Origin: an uncultured Clostridia bacterium
GTDB taxonomy: Bacteria; Bacillota; Clostridia; Oscillospirales; Acutalibacteraceae
Length of the DNA stretch: 6,136 nt
Direction: 5' to 3'
Assembly (NCBI GenBank): GCA_937897215.1
Contig: CALCBQ010000137.1
Span: 1-6,136 of the forward strand
The translations under genes were made by a program, and so were the position numbers. Every line of letters begins with the position of its first letter. Position 1 is the stretch's first letter. The notes beneath the pieces are model-generated. The model ran no database searches and was not told the DNA's origin. It was given only the letters and a program-made list of their open reading frames with translations. Below are positions 1 through 5,115 of the stretch, piece after piece.

Positions 1-496
1 CTTCAACCCAATGGTCGCCAAACCATTGACCGTTGTCCATTTCATTGTAAATGCAGTAAACAAGTTTGTCTTTGTATTCTGAATTTTCCATTTCAGTAAC
101 AGTTTTACGAACACGCTCGTTGTATGCATCAAGACTGTCAAACTGATAATACCAAGTGTCATACATATCTTGTGTGTAAATGAATAAGTATTCGCCACTG
201 GCTTCAGTAAAGGTTTCTGCAACCTGATTTACATCGCCGATAGGGTGCTGAAGTCCACCTGCAGGCTTTGTAGCAAGTGTATTAATGCCTATACTTTCAA
301 CAATTTCAGCTGTTGGCACATCGTCTTCTGCAATACCATAAAGAAATCCCGATGCTCTGCCTGTAAGTTCAGATTGTTGTGAGAAATCAATGGTAAGAGT
401 AGGTACTTTGATAATCGCAAATCCAATTCCTGCAATAATTACCAAAGATAAAACAGAAATACCAATACCCAATAATATCTTTTTAAGTGTTTTCAT
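1..496 (-). CDS. Membrane-anchored glycoside hydrolase-like protein (clan GH-A, GH39-like), 3' end missing
   Basis: The first 165 residues are visible; the gene continues past the left edge. It starts MKTLKKILLG, a short basic stretch followed by one hydrophobic helix (about residues 7-30) with no lipobox cysteine, so it is probably a signal anchor with the rest outside the cell. From residue 50 it has a pattern I know from GH39-like (beta/alpha)8 proteins: GFLYGIAEDDVP (50-61), then KPAGGLQHPIGD (77-88), IYTQDMY (106-112) and YNEMD (150-154). The Asn-Glu pair at 151-152 sits where the acid/base Glu of clan GH-A enzymes lies at the end of strand 4. The ATG at 496 is chosen because GGGTGG lies 8 nt upstream. 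The substrate cannot be told and the nucleophile Glu would be outside the window. It lies 42 nt downstream of a TauE/SafE gene, but a promoter-like sequence in the gap suggests at least partly independent expression. The family call is from remembered motif similarity; the exact GH family is uncertain. Confidence 0.72.
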   Translation of the reverse strand, partial: MKTLKKILLGIGISVLSLVIIAGIGFAIIKVPTLTIDFSQQSELTGRASGFLYGIAEDDVPTAEIVESIGINTLATKPAGGLQHPIGDVNQVAETFTEASGEYLFIYTQDMYDTWYYQFDSLDAYNERVRKTVTEMENSEYKDKLVYCIYNEMDNGQWFGDHWVE

Positions 497-527
497 AAGT
501 TTTACCACCCATATTAAATATAGGTTG

Positions 528-556
528 ATTTTACCATATTATTTTTCTTTCTTCAA
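528..556 (-). promoter_or_regulatory. Putative sigma-A promoter for the GH39-like gene
   Basis: On the minus strand TTGAAG (556-551) is followed, after exactly 17 nt, by TAAAAT (533-528): 4/6 and 5/6 matches to the -35 and -10 consensus. Transcription would start near 521, leaving a leader of about 25 nt with the GGGTGG ribosome binding site. The -35 overlaps the last codons of the upstream TauE/SafE gene. No terminator separates the two genes, so read-through is also possible. In so AT-rich a background a match of this quality can arise by chance. Confidence 0.4.
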
Positions 557-904
557 TCTTAAAATTGAAGAAACACCCATAACAATCAAAAATATCGCAA
601 AGGCTTTTGAAAGATAGTCTGTGTTTATGTTTTTAAGCAGAAAACTTGAAATAATTGCACCAATAACACCACCGACAATCACAGGTAGAATTTGTTTGTA
701 ATCAATCTGCTTTTTTACGGTATAAATTATAGTAGCAAGAACAGCACAGGGGACAAAAAATATTAAATTTATGCCTTGTGCCTGCAATTGTGGTATGTTG
801 GCGAATACAACAAGATAAATAATCAGCACTCCACCACCACCGAAGCCCATAGACCCAATAAGTCCTGAAAGAAATCCTGCAATAATAGGAATAACAGTAC
901 TCAT
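539..904 (-). CDS. Half-size TauE/SafE (TSUP) membrane transporter protein, second of a pair
   Basis: This 121-residue protein has four predicted membrane helices (about 2-30, 45-64, 71-90, 97-115). It carries a glycine-rich repeat motif in helix 1, GLIGSMGFGGGG, typical of the TauE/SafE (TSUP) family, which exports or imports small anions such as sulfite, sulfonates or sulfoacetate. Full-length family members have about 240-270 residues and two such four-helix repeats, so this is one repeat. The start is ATG 904, which overlaps the stop of the upstream half gene as ATGA. An in-frame TTG at 931 would add ten residues, but the ATGA overlap favours translational coupling. The nearest AGGAG (925-921) is about 16 nt away, longer than optimal, which also fits coupling. 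The C-terminus is basic (RLKKEK) and probably cytoplasmic. It most likely forms a heterodimer with the preceding protein to rebuild a complete transporter. Substrate unknown. Confidence 0.85.
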   Translation of the reverse strand: MSTVIPIIAGFLSGLIGSMGFGGGGVLIIYLVVFANIPQLQAQGINLIFFVPCAVLATIIYTVKKQIDYKQILPVIVGGVIGAIISSFLLKNINTDYLSKAFAIFLIVMGVSSILRLKKEK

Positions 905-1251
905 TTTATAAACATTCTCACTCCTGCCCAAATCATAAATAACGCGAATATAACAGTCAGTATTTTGTTAGACGTTTTCTTGATTACAAAAGTGCCTAAA
1001 ATACTGCCAATAAGTCCCGGTATAAGATAAATATAAGTGTCCGAAAAGTTGACATTCCCGTTTATAAGATATATAATTGAACTAATAATTGTAATAGGGA
1101 GTATTGTGCCAACAGCGTTGATTTGTGCCGACTTTTGTTCCATTCCAAGTCTTTTGTATAAGGGAACAGTCAACATTCCGCCACCGGCACCCAAGATTAT
1201 ATTTACTGTACCTATTAACATTCCGGCAAGTACCTTTTTTATTAAACCCAT
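901..1251 (-). CDS. Half-size TauE/SafE (TSUP) membrane transporter protein, first of a pair
   Basis: This 116-residue protein has four predicted helices (about 7-29, 44-63, 69-90, 96-115). Its helix 1 motif, NIILGAGGGMLTVP, is the typical N-terminal TSUP signature, with the following KRLGMEQKSAQINAVGT resembling the family's conserved loop and second helix. It is half the family's usual length and the reading frame ends cleanly, with the next half gene starting in the ATGA overlap. That overlap shifts frame, so a frameshifted full-length gene is the alternative. However, each half has its own start and plausible ends, and paired short TSUP genes are familiar to me in Clostridia, so I read it as an intact two-gene transporter. 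The start at 1251 has a GGAGG (1261-1257) with a 5-nt spacer. That site is half of a palindrome shared with the divergent gene. No convincing promoter was found; it would have to lie inside the divergent gene. Confidence 0.85.
   Translation of the reverse strand: MGLIKKVLAGMLIGTVNIILGAGGGMLTVPLYKRLGMEQKSAQINAVGTILPITIISSIIYLINGNVNFSDTYIYLIPGLIGSILGTFVIKKTSNKILTVIFALFMIWAGVRMFIK
1049..1077 (+). promoter_or_regulatory. Perfect-consensus sigma-A promoter, antisense inside the TauE/SafE gene
   Basis: TTGACA at 1049-1054 and TATAAT at 1072-1077 are separated by exactly 17 nt: 12 of 12 consensus bases with ideal spacing. It points rightward toward the PH-domain gene, whose start is 195 nt past the -10. 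The predicted transcript start near 1084 gives a leader of about 190 nt. Almost all of it (to 1251) is complementary to the start of the opposing TauE/SafE message. I see no terminator hairpin or known riboswitch in that leader. The site also codes for protein on the other strand, so chance from IIYLINGNVN codons is possible, but a 12/12 match is rare. Confidence 0.7.
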
Positions 1252-1256
1252 TTTAA

Positions 1257-1266
1257 CCTCCGGAGG
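1257..1266. promoter_or_regulatory. Palindromic dual Shine-Dalgarno (CCTCCGGAGG)
   Basis: The 10-bp perfect palindrome CCTCCGGAGG lies in the 21-bp gap between divergent start codons. GGAGG on the plus strand (1262-1266) is 6 nt from ATG 1273. GGAGG on the minus strand (1261-1257) is 5 nt from ATG 1251. One element thus supplies both ribosome binding sites. Neither gene can have a promoter within this gap, so both transcripts must begin inside the opposite gene. Confidence 0.85.
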
Positions 1267-1272
1267 ATTTTT

Positions 1273-1923
1273 ATGAAACCATTCAAATTCAGAAGTGGCA
1301 TAAGCCCATTAATTTATTTGGTGTTAATAATCTATCACATATCAATAGCTGTATTGTTTTTCTTACCAATTTTTCTTTATGTTGATGCAACTTCAAGAGT
1401 AGGTGTATTCCTTCTTATAATAAATGCTCTGTTTCTTTATCCCTTGATTTTCAACACTTATTATGCCCTCCAAGAAGATGAATTATTTGTTTATCAGTGG
1501 CCATTTATAAGAAAGAAAATCAAGTATGCTAATATTTTTGAGATTACGGATGCATTACCTGAAGGTATAAAAAAGGTTAAGAAAGTATCGCTTTCAGTAC
1601 CAAAGTTTTATATTGGATATTATTCTTATGAGTTTGATAAGGATACAAAGAAAGATGTAAAAACAAAGAACTATATTGAAATTTCCCCTAAAGATGTCGA
1701 TTTATTTATGATTAAAATGGGCGGTAAATTTAAAATGGCTCGTGATTTAGCTGCAAAGCTTGAAGAAGAGCATAAACAGAAAAATGCCGAGCATTTAAGA
1801 AAAAAGAGTATTGCAGATAAAATCAGAAAAGAAAAAGAGGAAGAAAACAAACCAGTTGATATTGTTGTAACTCCTGTTAAAAAGAATAAAGCCAAGGTTA
1901 AAATTGAAGAAACCGATGAATAA
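1273..1923 (+). CDS. Two-helix membrane protein with bacterial PH domain (bPH_6/DUF1200, SunI-like)
   Basis: This is a 216-residue protein. Residues about 12-36 and 43-63 form two membrane helices. Residues about 62-150 look like the bacterial PH-like domain seen in SunI (sublancin immunity protein) and many DUF1200 proteins: YALQEDELFVYQWPFIRKK (64-82) is the usual first strand pair, IKYANIFEI (83-91) the second, and YIEISPKDVDLFM (134-146) the closing strand and helix. Residues about 155-192 are very rich in Lys and Glu and likely form a coiled coil, followed by a basic tail, longer than SunI itself. The PH domain and tail should be cytoplasmic. Molecular function is not known for most of the family; SunI protects against a bacteriocin, but that role cannot be assumed here. 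The start has GGAGG 6 nt upstream. It is probably transcribed from the perfect promoter at 1049-1077, together with the small membrane protein 12 nt downstream. Confidence 0.75.
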   Translation: MKPFKFRSGISPLIYLVLIIYHISIAVLFFLPIFLYVDATSRVGVFLLIINALFLYPLIFNTYYALQEDELFVYQWPFIRKKIKYANIFEITDALPEGIKKVKKVSLSVPKFYIGYYSYEFDKDTKKDVKTKNYIEISPKDVDLFMIKMGGKFKMARDLAAKLEEEHKQKNAEHLRKKSIADKIRKEKEEENKPVDIVVTPVKKNKAKVKIEETDE

Positions 1924-1935
1924 CGAGGTGGTTAA

Positions 1936-2115
1936 ATGTTAGGAATAATTTTTGCCATTGTAATAGCTGTGTGTGGATTTAGTTTTCCTGCCTTTTTAAT
2001 TGAAGCGATAAGAGAAGATGATGTAGAAACAGCAAAAACAGCTAAAATATTTGCGTGTATAACTTTTGGCGTTTTAGTATTATGCATAGGATTTTTAATT
2101 GTGCTTTCTAGTTAG
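1936..2115 (+). CDS. 59-residue two-helix membrane protein, hypothetical
   Basis: It starts at ATG 1936 with GAGGTGG (1925-1931) 4 nt upstream and ends at TAG 2113-2115. The protein has one hydrophobic helix at about residues 2-22, a short charged loop (EAIREDDVETAKTAK, 23-37) and a second helix at about 38-58. It carries three cysteines (13, 41, 50), all within the helices. I recognise no family. It begins 12 nt after the stop of the PH-domain gene and is followed within 6 nt by a terminator, so the two genes form one transcription unit and may act in the same membrane complex. The good ribosome binding site, the two well-formed helices and the terminator placement support a real gene. Confidence 0.75.
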   Translation: MLGIIFAIVIAVCGFSFPAFLIEAIREDDVETAKTAKIFACITFGVLVLCIGFLIVLSS

Positions 2116-2120
2116 TTAAA

Positions 2121-2152
2121 ACCTGCTTAGCAATTCTGCTAAGCGGGTTTTT
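2121..2152 (+). terminator. Rho-independent terminator after the PH-domain operon
   Basis: ACCTGCTTAGCA (2121-2132) pairs with TGCTAAGCGGGT (2137-2148) across the 4-nt loop ATTC, giving a 12-bp stem with one T-G wobble, followed by a T run to 2152. It lies 6 nt after the stop of the 59-residue protein. Confidence 0.92.
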
Positions 2153-2180
2153 ATATACATATGTCAATAGAAAAATTCCC

Positions 2181-2242
2181 TCTACACGTGAATTTTATTC
2201 TCTTATAATGTTATTGTAAAATCCAATAATTCACGCTATTAT
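2181..2242 (+). promoter_or_regulatory. Two overlapping promoter-like sequences upstream of the XRE regulator
   Basis: P1 is TCTACA (2181-2186), a 17-nt spacer and TATAAT (2204-2209), with a 4/6 match for the -35 and 6/6 for the -10. P2 is TTGTAA (2214-2219), a 17-nt spacer and TATTAT (2237-2242), with 4/6 and 5/6 matches. P2 would start near 2249, about 30 nt before the start codon. They fill the intergenic space between the terminator at 2152 and the regulator gene. Which one is used cannot be told from sequence. Confidence 0.55.
2187..2235. promoter_or_regulatory. Spaced inverted repeat CGTGAATT...AATTCACG, candidate operator
   Basis: CGTGAATT (2187-2194) and AATTCACG (2228-2235) are perfect reverse complements. 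Their centres are 41 bp apart, close to four helical turns, so both would face the same side of the DNA. The left arm fills the start of the P1 spacer and the right arm abuts the P2 -10. This is a plausible cooperative binding site for the HTH protein encoded just downstream. As an RNA hairpin the 33-nt loop would be poor. Confidence 0.45.
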
Positions 2243-2246
2243 TATG

Positions 2247-2258
2247 TTGTAGCTACAA
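2247..2258. promoter_or_regulatory. 12-bp palindrome TTGTAGCTACAA at the predicted transcript start
   Basis: TTGTAGCTACAA is a perfect 12-bp palindrome, 4 nt after the P2 -10, covering the predicted +1 region and ending 10 nt before the GAGGTGA ribosome binding site (2269-2275). Position and symmetry fit an operator bound by a dimeric XRE-type repressor. No second copy was seen in the window. Confidence 0.5.
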
Positions 2259-2279
2259 GAAATATTTTGAGGTGATTTT

Positions 2280-3377
2280 ATGACAATCTATTTTGGCGAG
2301 AATGTTAAAAGACTTCGCAAAGAAAAAGAACTTACCCAAGAAACTCTTGCAGATTTTTTAGGCGTATCATTCCAGACCATCAGCAAATGGGAAAGGGGAG
2401 AAAACTACCCTGATATTACAATGCTTCCCACAATTGCATCATTTTTCAATGTAACAATCGACGATTTGTTAGGTGTAAATAAATCTCTTGAAAAACAGAA
2501 AATAAATGAATATCTTAAACTTTATGATGATATGAAGTTGAAAGATTTATCTTTAACTTATAAAAAGTTTCAAAAAGCAGTTAAGGAATTTCCTAATGAT
2601 TATCGCATTTTGATTCGATATATGGAACTTTTGTATGAAGTTAAAGGTTTTGGACAAGGTGAATATAAAGATATTTCAAAAGAGATTGACTCTATTTATG
2701 AAAAGATACAGAGTCATTGTACAGATGATAATATAAGAATACGTTCAAAAGTAATTATGATTTCTCATTTAGTGACATTATACCAATGCGTTCCAAACGA
2801 AAAAGGTAAATACCGTGTATATAAAGAGTATCTTAATCAAGCAGAAGAAATAGTAAGTACTTTGCCTTCAATTAATGATACAAAAGAATTAATGCTGATG
2901 AGTTTGGCATTTGATACAGAAAACTATAATACAACGCATAGAAATGCTCTTGAAGAATTGTTGTTTATAATGCAAGATACATTATTGGGGTATAGCTATA
3001 ATTATAAACCTGAAAAGAGACTTGAGATTTTAAATCATGTACAAGGATTGATTAATTTAATATTTGATGATGGAAACTATGGTAAAAATTGTGTTAACAG
3101 ACTTTATAATTACGGACATATAGGCTATTTGTATCATCAAATCGGCGACGATGGAAATGCCTTGAAATATCTAAAAATTACTGCTGAATATGCAAAGGAA
3201 CTTGATGAAAATCCCGATATTTCAGAAAAAGTAATGAGACATTATAATTTTGGACCTGTATATAGAGAAACTAATTTATCTCAATTTATGAAATTTGTAA
3301 TGACCGAACATTACCCATTATCTGACGATTTCAAATCAAAACCCGAATTCCAAGAAATAATTAAAATTTTAGAATAA
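2280..3377 (+). CDS. XRE-family HTH transcriptional regulator with long helical C-terminal region
   Basis: This is a 365-residue protein. Residues about 8-64 are a classic HTH_3/XRE domain: VKRLRKEKELTQETLADFLG, then VSFQTISKWERGE (29-41) as turn plus recognition helix, then the YPDITMLPTIASFFNVTIDDLLG tail. The remaining 300 residues are mostly helical and include TPR-like stretches, for example at about 275-306 (GHIGYLYHQIGDDGNALKYLK). They lack an enzymatic signature and may sense a ligand or peptide or mediate oligomerisation, as in TPR-containing XRE regulators. The ATG at 2280 follows GAGGTGA by 4 nt. It is a single-gene unit with its own terminator. Palindromes in its promoter suggest autoregulation. 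Targets are unknown; the neighbouring operons are candidates by position only. Confidence 0.88.
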   Translation: MTIYFGENVKRLRKEKELTQETLADFLGVSFQTISKWERGENYPDITMLPTIASFFNVTIDDLLGVNKSLEKQKINEYLKLYDDMKLKDLSLTYKKFQKAVKEFPNDYRILIRYMELLYEVKGFGQGEYKDISKEIDSIYEKIQSHCTDDNIRIRSKVIMISHLVTLYQCVPNEKGKYRVYKEYLNQAEEIVSTLPSINDTKELMLMSLAFDTENYNTTHRNALEELLFIMQDTLLGYSYNYKPEKRLEILNHVQGLINLIFDDGNYGKNCVNRLYNYGHIGYLYHQIGDDGNALKYLKITAEYAKELDENPDISEKVMRHYNFGPVYRETNLSQFMKFVMTEHYPLSDDFKSKPEFQEIIKILE

Positions 3378-3405
3378 TACAGAGTGAGTTTCTTACACTG
3401 AAAAC

Positions 3406-3437
3406 AAAAAAGAGATTGTGCGAACAATCTCTTTTTT
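3406..3437. terminator. Bidirectional rho-independent terminator between convergent genes
   Basis: A perfect 14-bp stem, with A6-GAGATTGT (3406-3419) pairing with ACAATCTC-T6 (3424-3437), closes a GCGA tetraloop (3420-3423). The A run and the T run let it act on both strands. It ends the regulator gene (stop 28 nt upstream) and the minus-strand dehydratase-type operon (stop 8 nt away on the other side). Confidence 0.93.
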
Positions 3438-3445
3438 ATGTCTAT

Positions 3446-4138
3446 TTACTTTTTCACAGTTTTCAAATGCAATTCTTTAAGTCCGTCAACTTCGTCGCAT
3501 ATTTCCTTAAGATTACAGGTTGAACAATCAAACATAACATTGTCAAAAATATGATTTAACGCTGATGTTGTCTGACTGATTTTCTTTGCAACAGAGTTGA
3601 GTTTTTCAAAATCATCAAAATCAGTTACAAAGTAGATTTCAGCACTTTTTACATATGAAAATTTAAGATATTCTTGTAAAAGTGTGTTTCCGTAATCCGC
3701 AAATGTAACACCTGATTTTACAGTTTTTTTGCTGACTCTTATTTGCTCTCTCATATTAAGTGCAGATGCCCTTGTCATAAATCCATCAACAGATAAGTGG
3801 TATCTTAACGCTTCTAATTCTTTGATTTTATTGAATGTGTCTTGCTCATTCTCAAAATCTTCAACTTGAATAAAAACAAATTTGCCAAAAGGGGAGTCAG
3901 CCTTGATTTCGTTAAGGTCATTGCCAAGTAAATACACTGAATTTGAAAATTTAATATCACTTGACACTGCAAGACTACTCACACAAGGTTTATTGTTTCC
4001 ACCAAGTTCAAATGCTGTATCTGATAAGAAAATTACAGAGTTTTTATTACTGACATTCAACGAAATATCACTTAAAACTGCTTTTGCATTATTCAAACTG
4101 CTTTTAATTTCATTGATAAGGTTATTATATAATCTCAT
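3446..4138 (-). CDS. Acetyl-CoA synthase (CdhC/AcsB)-like domain protein, truncated before the full A-cluster site
   Basis: This is a 230-residue protein. From memory of archaeal CdhC and bacterial AcsB I see a matching series in the same order: FELGG (43-47), LLGNDLNEI (70-78, compare IVGPDLKEM), a long helix ending IRVSKKT (133-139, compare MRVSKDT), YGNTLLQEYLKF (149-160), IYFVTDFDDFEK (168-179, compare VTFYTDQDEVEK), and DCSTCNLKEIC (204-214, compare YGCTLCQSFAPTNVC). The CxxC at 205-208 aligns with the first A-cluster cysteines and C214 may stand for the third. The protein ends 16 residues later, so the fourth cluster cysteine and the Cys-Gly-Cys site of the distal nickel are absent. It cannot be a normal acetyl-CoA synthase; it may bind an Fe-S cluster or another metal, or act as a structural or electron-transfer partner. 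ATG 4138 shares a base with the preceding stop (TAATG), showing translational coupling. The homology call is remote and needs a profile search. Confidence 0.62.
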   Translation of the reverse strand: MRLYNNLINEIKSSLNNAKAVLSDISLNVSNKNSVIFLSDTAFELGGNNKPCVSSLAVSSDIKFSNSVYLLGNDLNEIKADSPFGKFVFIQVEDFENEQDTFNKIKELEALRYHLSVDGFMTRASALNMREQIRVSKKTVKSGVTFADYGNTLLQEYLKFSYVKSAEIYFVTDFDDFEKLNSVAKKISQTTSALNHIFDNVMFDCSTCNLKEICDEVDGLKELHLKTVKK

Positions 4139-4293
4139 TATAATTTCTTATCTCTTTTCATTTTGTCATAGTGTTTCTGCAACCAATCATAAACAACTTT
4201 TACAAGCTTCATATCAAGATTAAACCAATAAATTGCAAAAGTTATAAGAAAAAATGCAAGAACAACACCAAGAATTATAAATAATACTTCCAT
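4138..4293 (-). CDS. 51-residue single-pass membrane protein, hypothetical
   Basis: The protein begins MEVLFIILGVVLAFFL, with one membrane helix at about residues 3-24, followed by an amphipathic and strongly basic tail (KLVKVVYDWLQKHYDKMKRDKKL, about 29-51) that should face the cytoplasm. ATG 4293 is preferred because AGGAG lies 7 nt upstream, inside the end of the activator gene, whose TGA stop is one base before this start. A longer in-frame reading up to 4329 overlaps the activator and has no comparable ribosome binding site. Its stop shares a base with the start of the acetyl-CoA-synthase-like gene. I recognise no family. Its position between activator and partner suggests a membrane tether or small subunit for that complex. 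Confidence 0.75.
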   Translation of the reverse strand: MEVLFIILGVVLAFFLITFAIYWFNLDMKLVKVVYDWLQKHYDKMKRDKKL

Positions 4294-4294
4294 A

Positions 4295-5095
4295 TCAGTT
4301 CTCCTTTGCAAGTCCCTTTTGACGTGCATATTCTGCAGCGCCTAAAGCACCCATAAGCTGAGGGTCAGTCTTTAACTCAACAACATTAATTTTAAGTACT
4401 TTTTCAATAGCCTTTTTAAGACCATCATTTTTAGCACAACCACCAGTAAGAGTGATGCTGTCAACTGCACCTGCTTTTTTAGCCATAACAAAACAACGCT
4501 TTGCAACTGCTAATTGAATACCTGCTGCGATTTCATCCATAGGCTTGCCTTCGCCAACAAGAGAAATAACTTCACTCTCCGCAAAAACTGTGCATTGTGC
4601 AGTAATTGGAATAGTATTTTTAGCATTAAGTGAAAGTTTTGAAAACTCAGGCAATGTCATTTCAAAAGCATTAGCCATAGCCTCATAGAATCGACCGGTA
4701 CCTGCAGCACATTTGTCATTCATAGCAAAGTTTTTAACTGTACCGTCTGTATCGATTGAAATGCCCTTAACGTCTTGACCACCAATATCAATAATTGCCT
4801 TAACTTCAGGGTTTGTAACGTGAACACCCATAGCATGACAACTGATTTCTGAAATGTTTTCGTCAGCAAAAGGAACTTTATTACGACCATAACCAGTACC
4901 GATAAGATATGAAAGTTCTTTTGCAGAATTTAAACCGTCAACTTGTGCTACTGCATCATTAAGCGCAATTTCAGCACTCTGAACAGGGTTAATTTTACTT
5001 CTATTTGTAACGTTAGCAACCATATTGCCATTTTCATCAAGAATTACGCATTTTGTATATGTTGAACCAACGTCGCATCCACCAAAATATTTCAT
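4295..5095 (-). CDS. ATP-dependent activator of 2-hydroxyacyl-CoA dehydratase family (HgdC/BadF/BcrA type)
   Basis: This is a 266-residue protein, the normal length for HgdC. It belongs to the acetate/sugar kinase/HSP70 (ASKHA) fold: phosphate-1 motif DVGSTYTK (8-15), phosphate-2 motif IIDIGGQDVK (101-110) and adenosine motif LTGGCAKNDGL (216-226). Cys129 (NDKCAAGTGRF) and Cys168 (AQCTVFAESE) match the two cysteines per monomer that hold the single [4Fe-4S] cluster at the dimer interface. The family couples hydrolysis of ATP to transfer of one low-potential electron to a dehydratase, benzoyl-CoA-reductase-like or double-cubane-cluster partner. It is a soluble, very oxygen-sensitive enzyme. 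AGGAGAG (5110-5104) lies 8 nt before the start. The partner gene ends 20 nt upstream, so the two are clearly co-transcribed. All key residues are present. The sequence cannot tell which substrate the complex acts on. Confidence 0.96.
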   Translation of the reverse strand: MKYFGGCDVGSTYTKCVILDENGNMVANVTNRSKINPVQSAEIALNDAVAQVDGLNSAKELSYLIGTGYGRNKVPFADENISEISCHAMGVHVTNPEVKAIIDIGGQDVKGISIDTDGTVKNFAMNDKCAAGTGRFYEAMANAFEMTLPEFSKLSLNAKNTIPITAQCTVFAESEVISLVGEGKPMDEIAAGIQLAVAKRCFVMAKKAGAVDSITLTGGCAKNDGLKKAIEKVLKINVVELKTDPQLMGALGAAEYARQKGLAKEN

Positions 5096-5115
5096 AGTTT
5101 AATCTCTCCTTTATA

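Noticed and set aside
511..521. Short palindrome ATATTAAATAT near the GH39-like gene start
   Set aside because: It is made only of A and T in a very AT-rich gap, so chance is the best explanation.
390..617. Plus-strand open frame of 75 codons across the TauE/SafE to GH39-like junction
   Set aside because: It is antisense to two genes and crosses their intergenic region; its composition is that of a complementary-strand reading.
1157..1162. TATAAG -10-like box with upstream TG-rich sequence as an alternative promoter for the PH-domain gene
   Set aside because: It has only a weak -35 match (TTGTTC with a 16-nt spacer); the 12/12 promoter at 1049-1077 is far better.
1037..1276. Plus-strand open frame of 79 codons that ends in an ATGA overlap with the PH-domain gene
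   Set aside because: It is antisense to a convincing TauE/SafE gene, has no ribosome binding site, and its only ATG lies upstream of the perfect promoter, so the predicted transcript would not include its start.
1273..1500. Search for the minus-strand promoter of the TauE/SafE pair
   Set aside because: Only isolated -10-like or -35-like hexamers were found, none with an acceptable partner at 16-18 nt, so no feature is reported.
1671..1895. Minus-strand open frame of 74 codons, rich in Ser/Phe/Leu
   Set aside because: It is the complement of the Lys/Glu-rich coiled-coil tail of the PH-domain protein, which creates such frames by chance.
3882..4223. Plus-strand open frame of 113 codons opposite the acetyl-CoA-synthase-like and small membrane genes
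   Set aside because: No ribosome binding site, low-complexity hydrophobic composition typical of antisense reading, and it covers two well-supported coupled genes.
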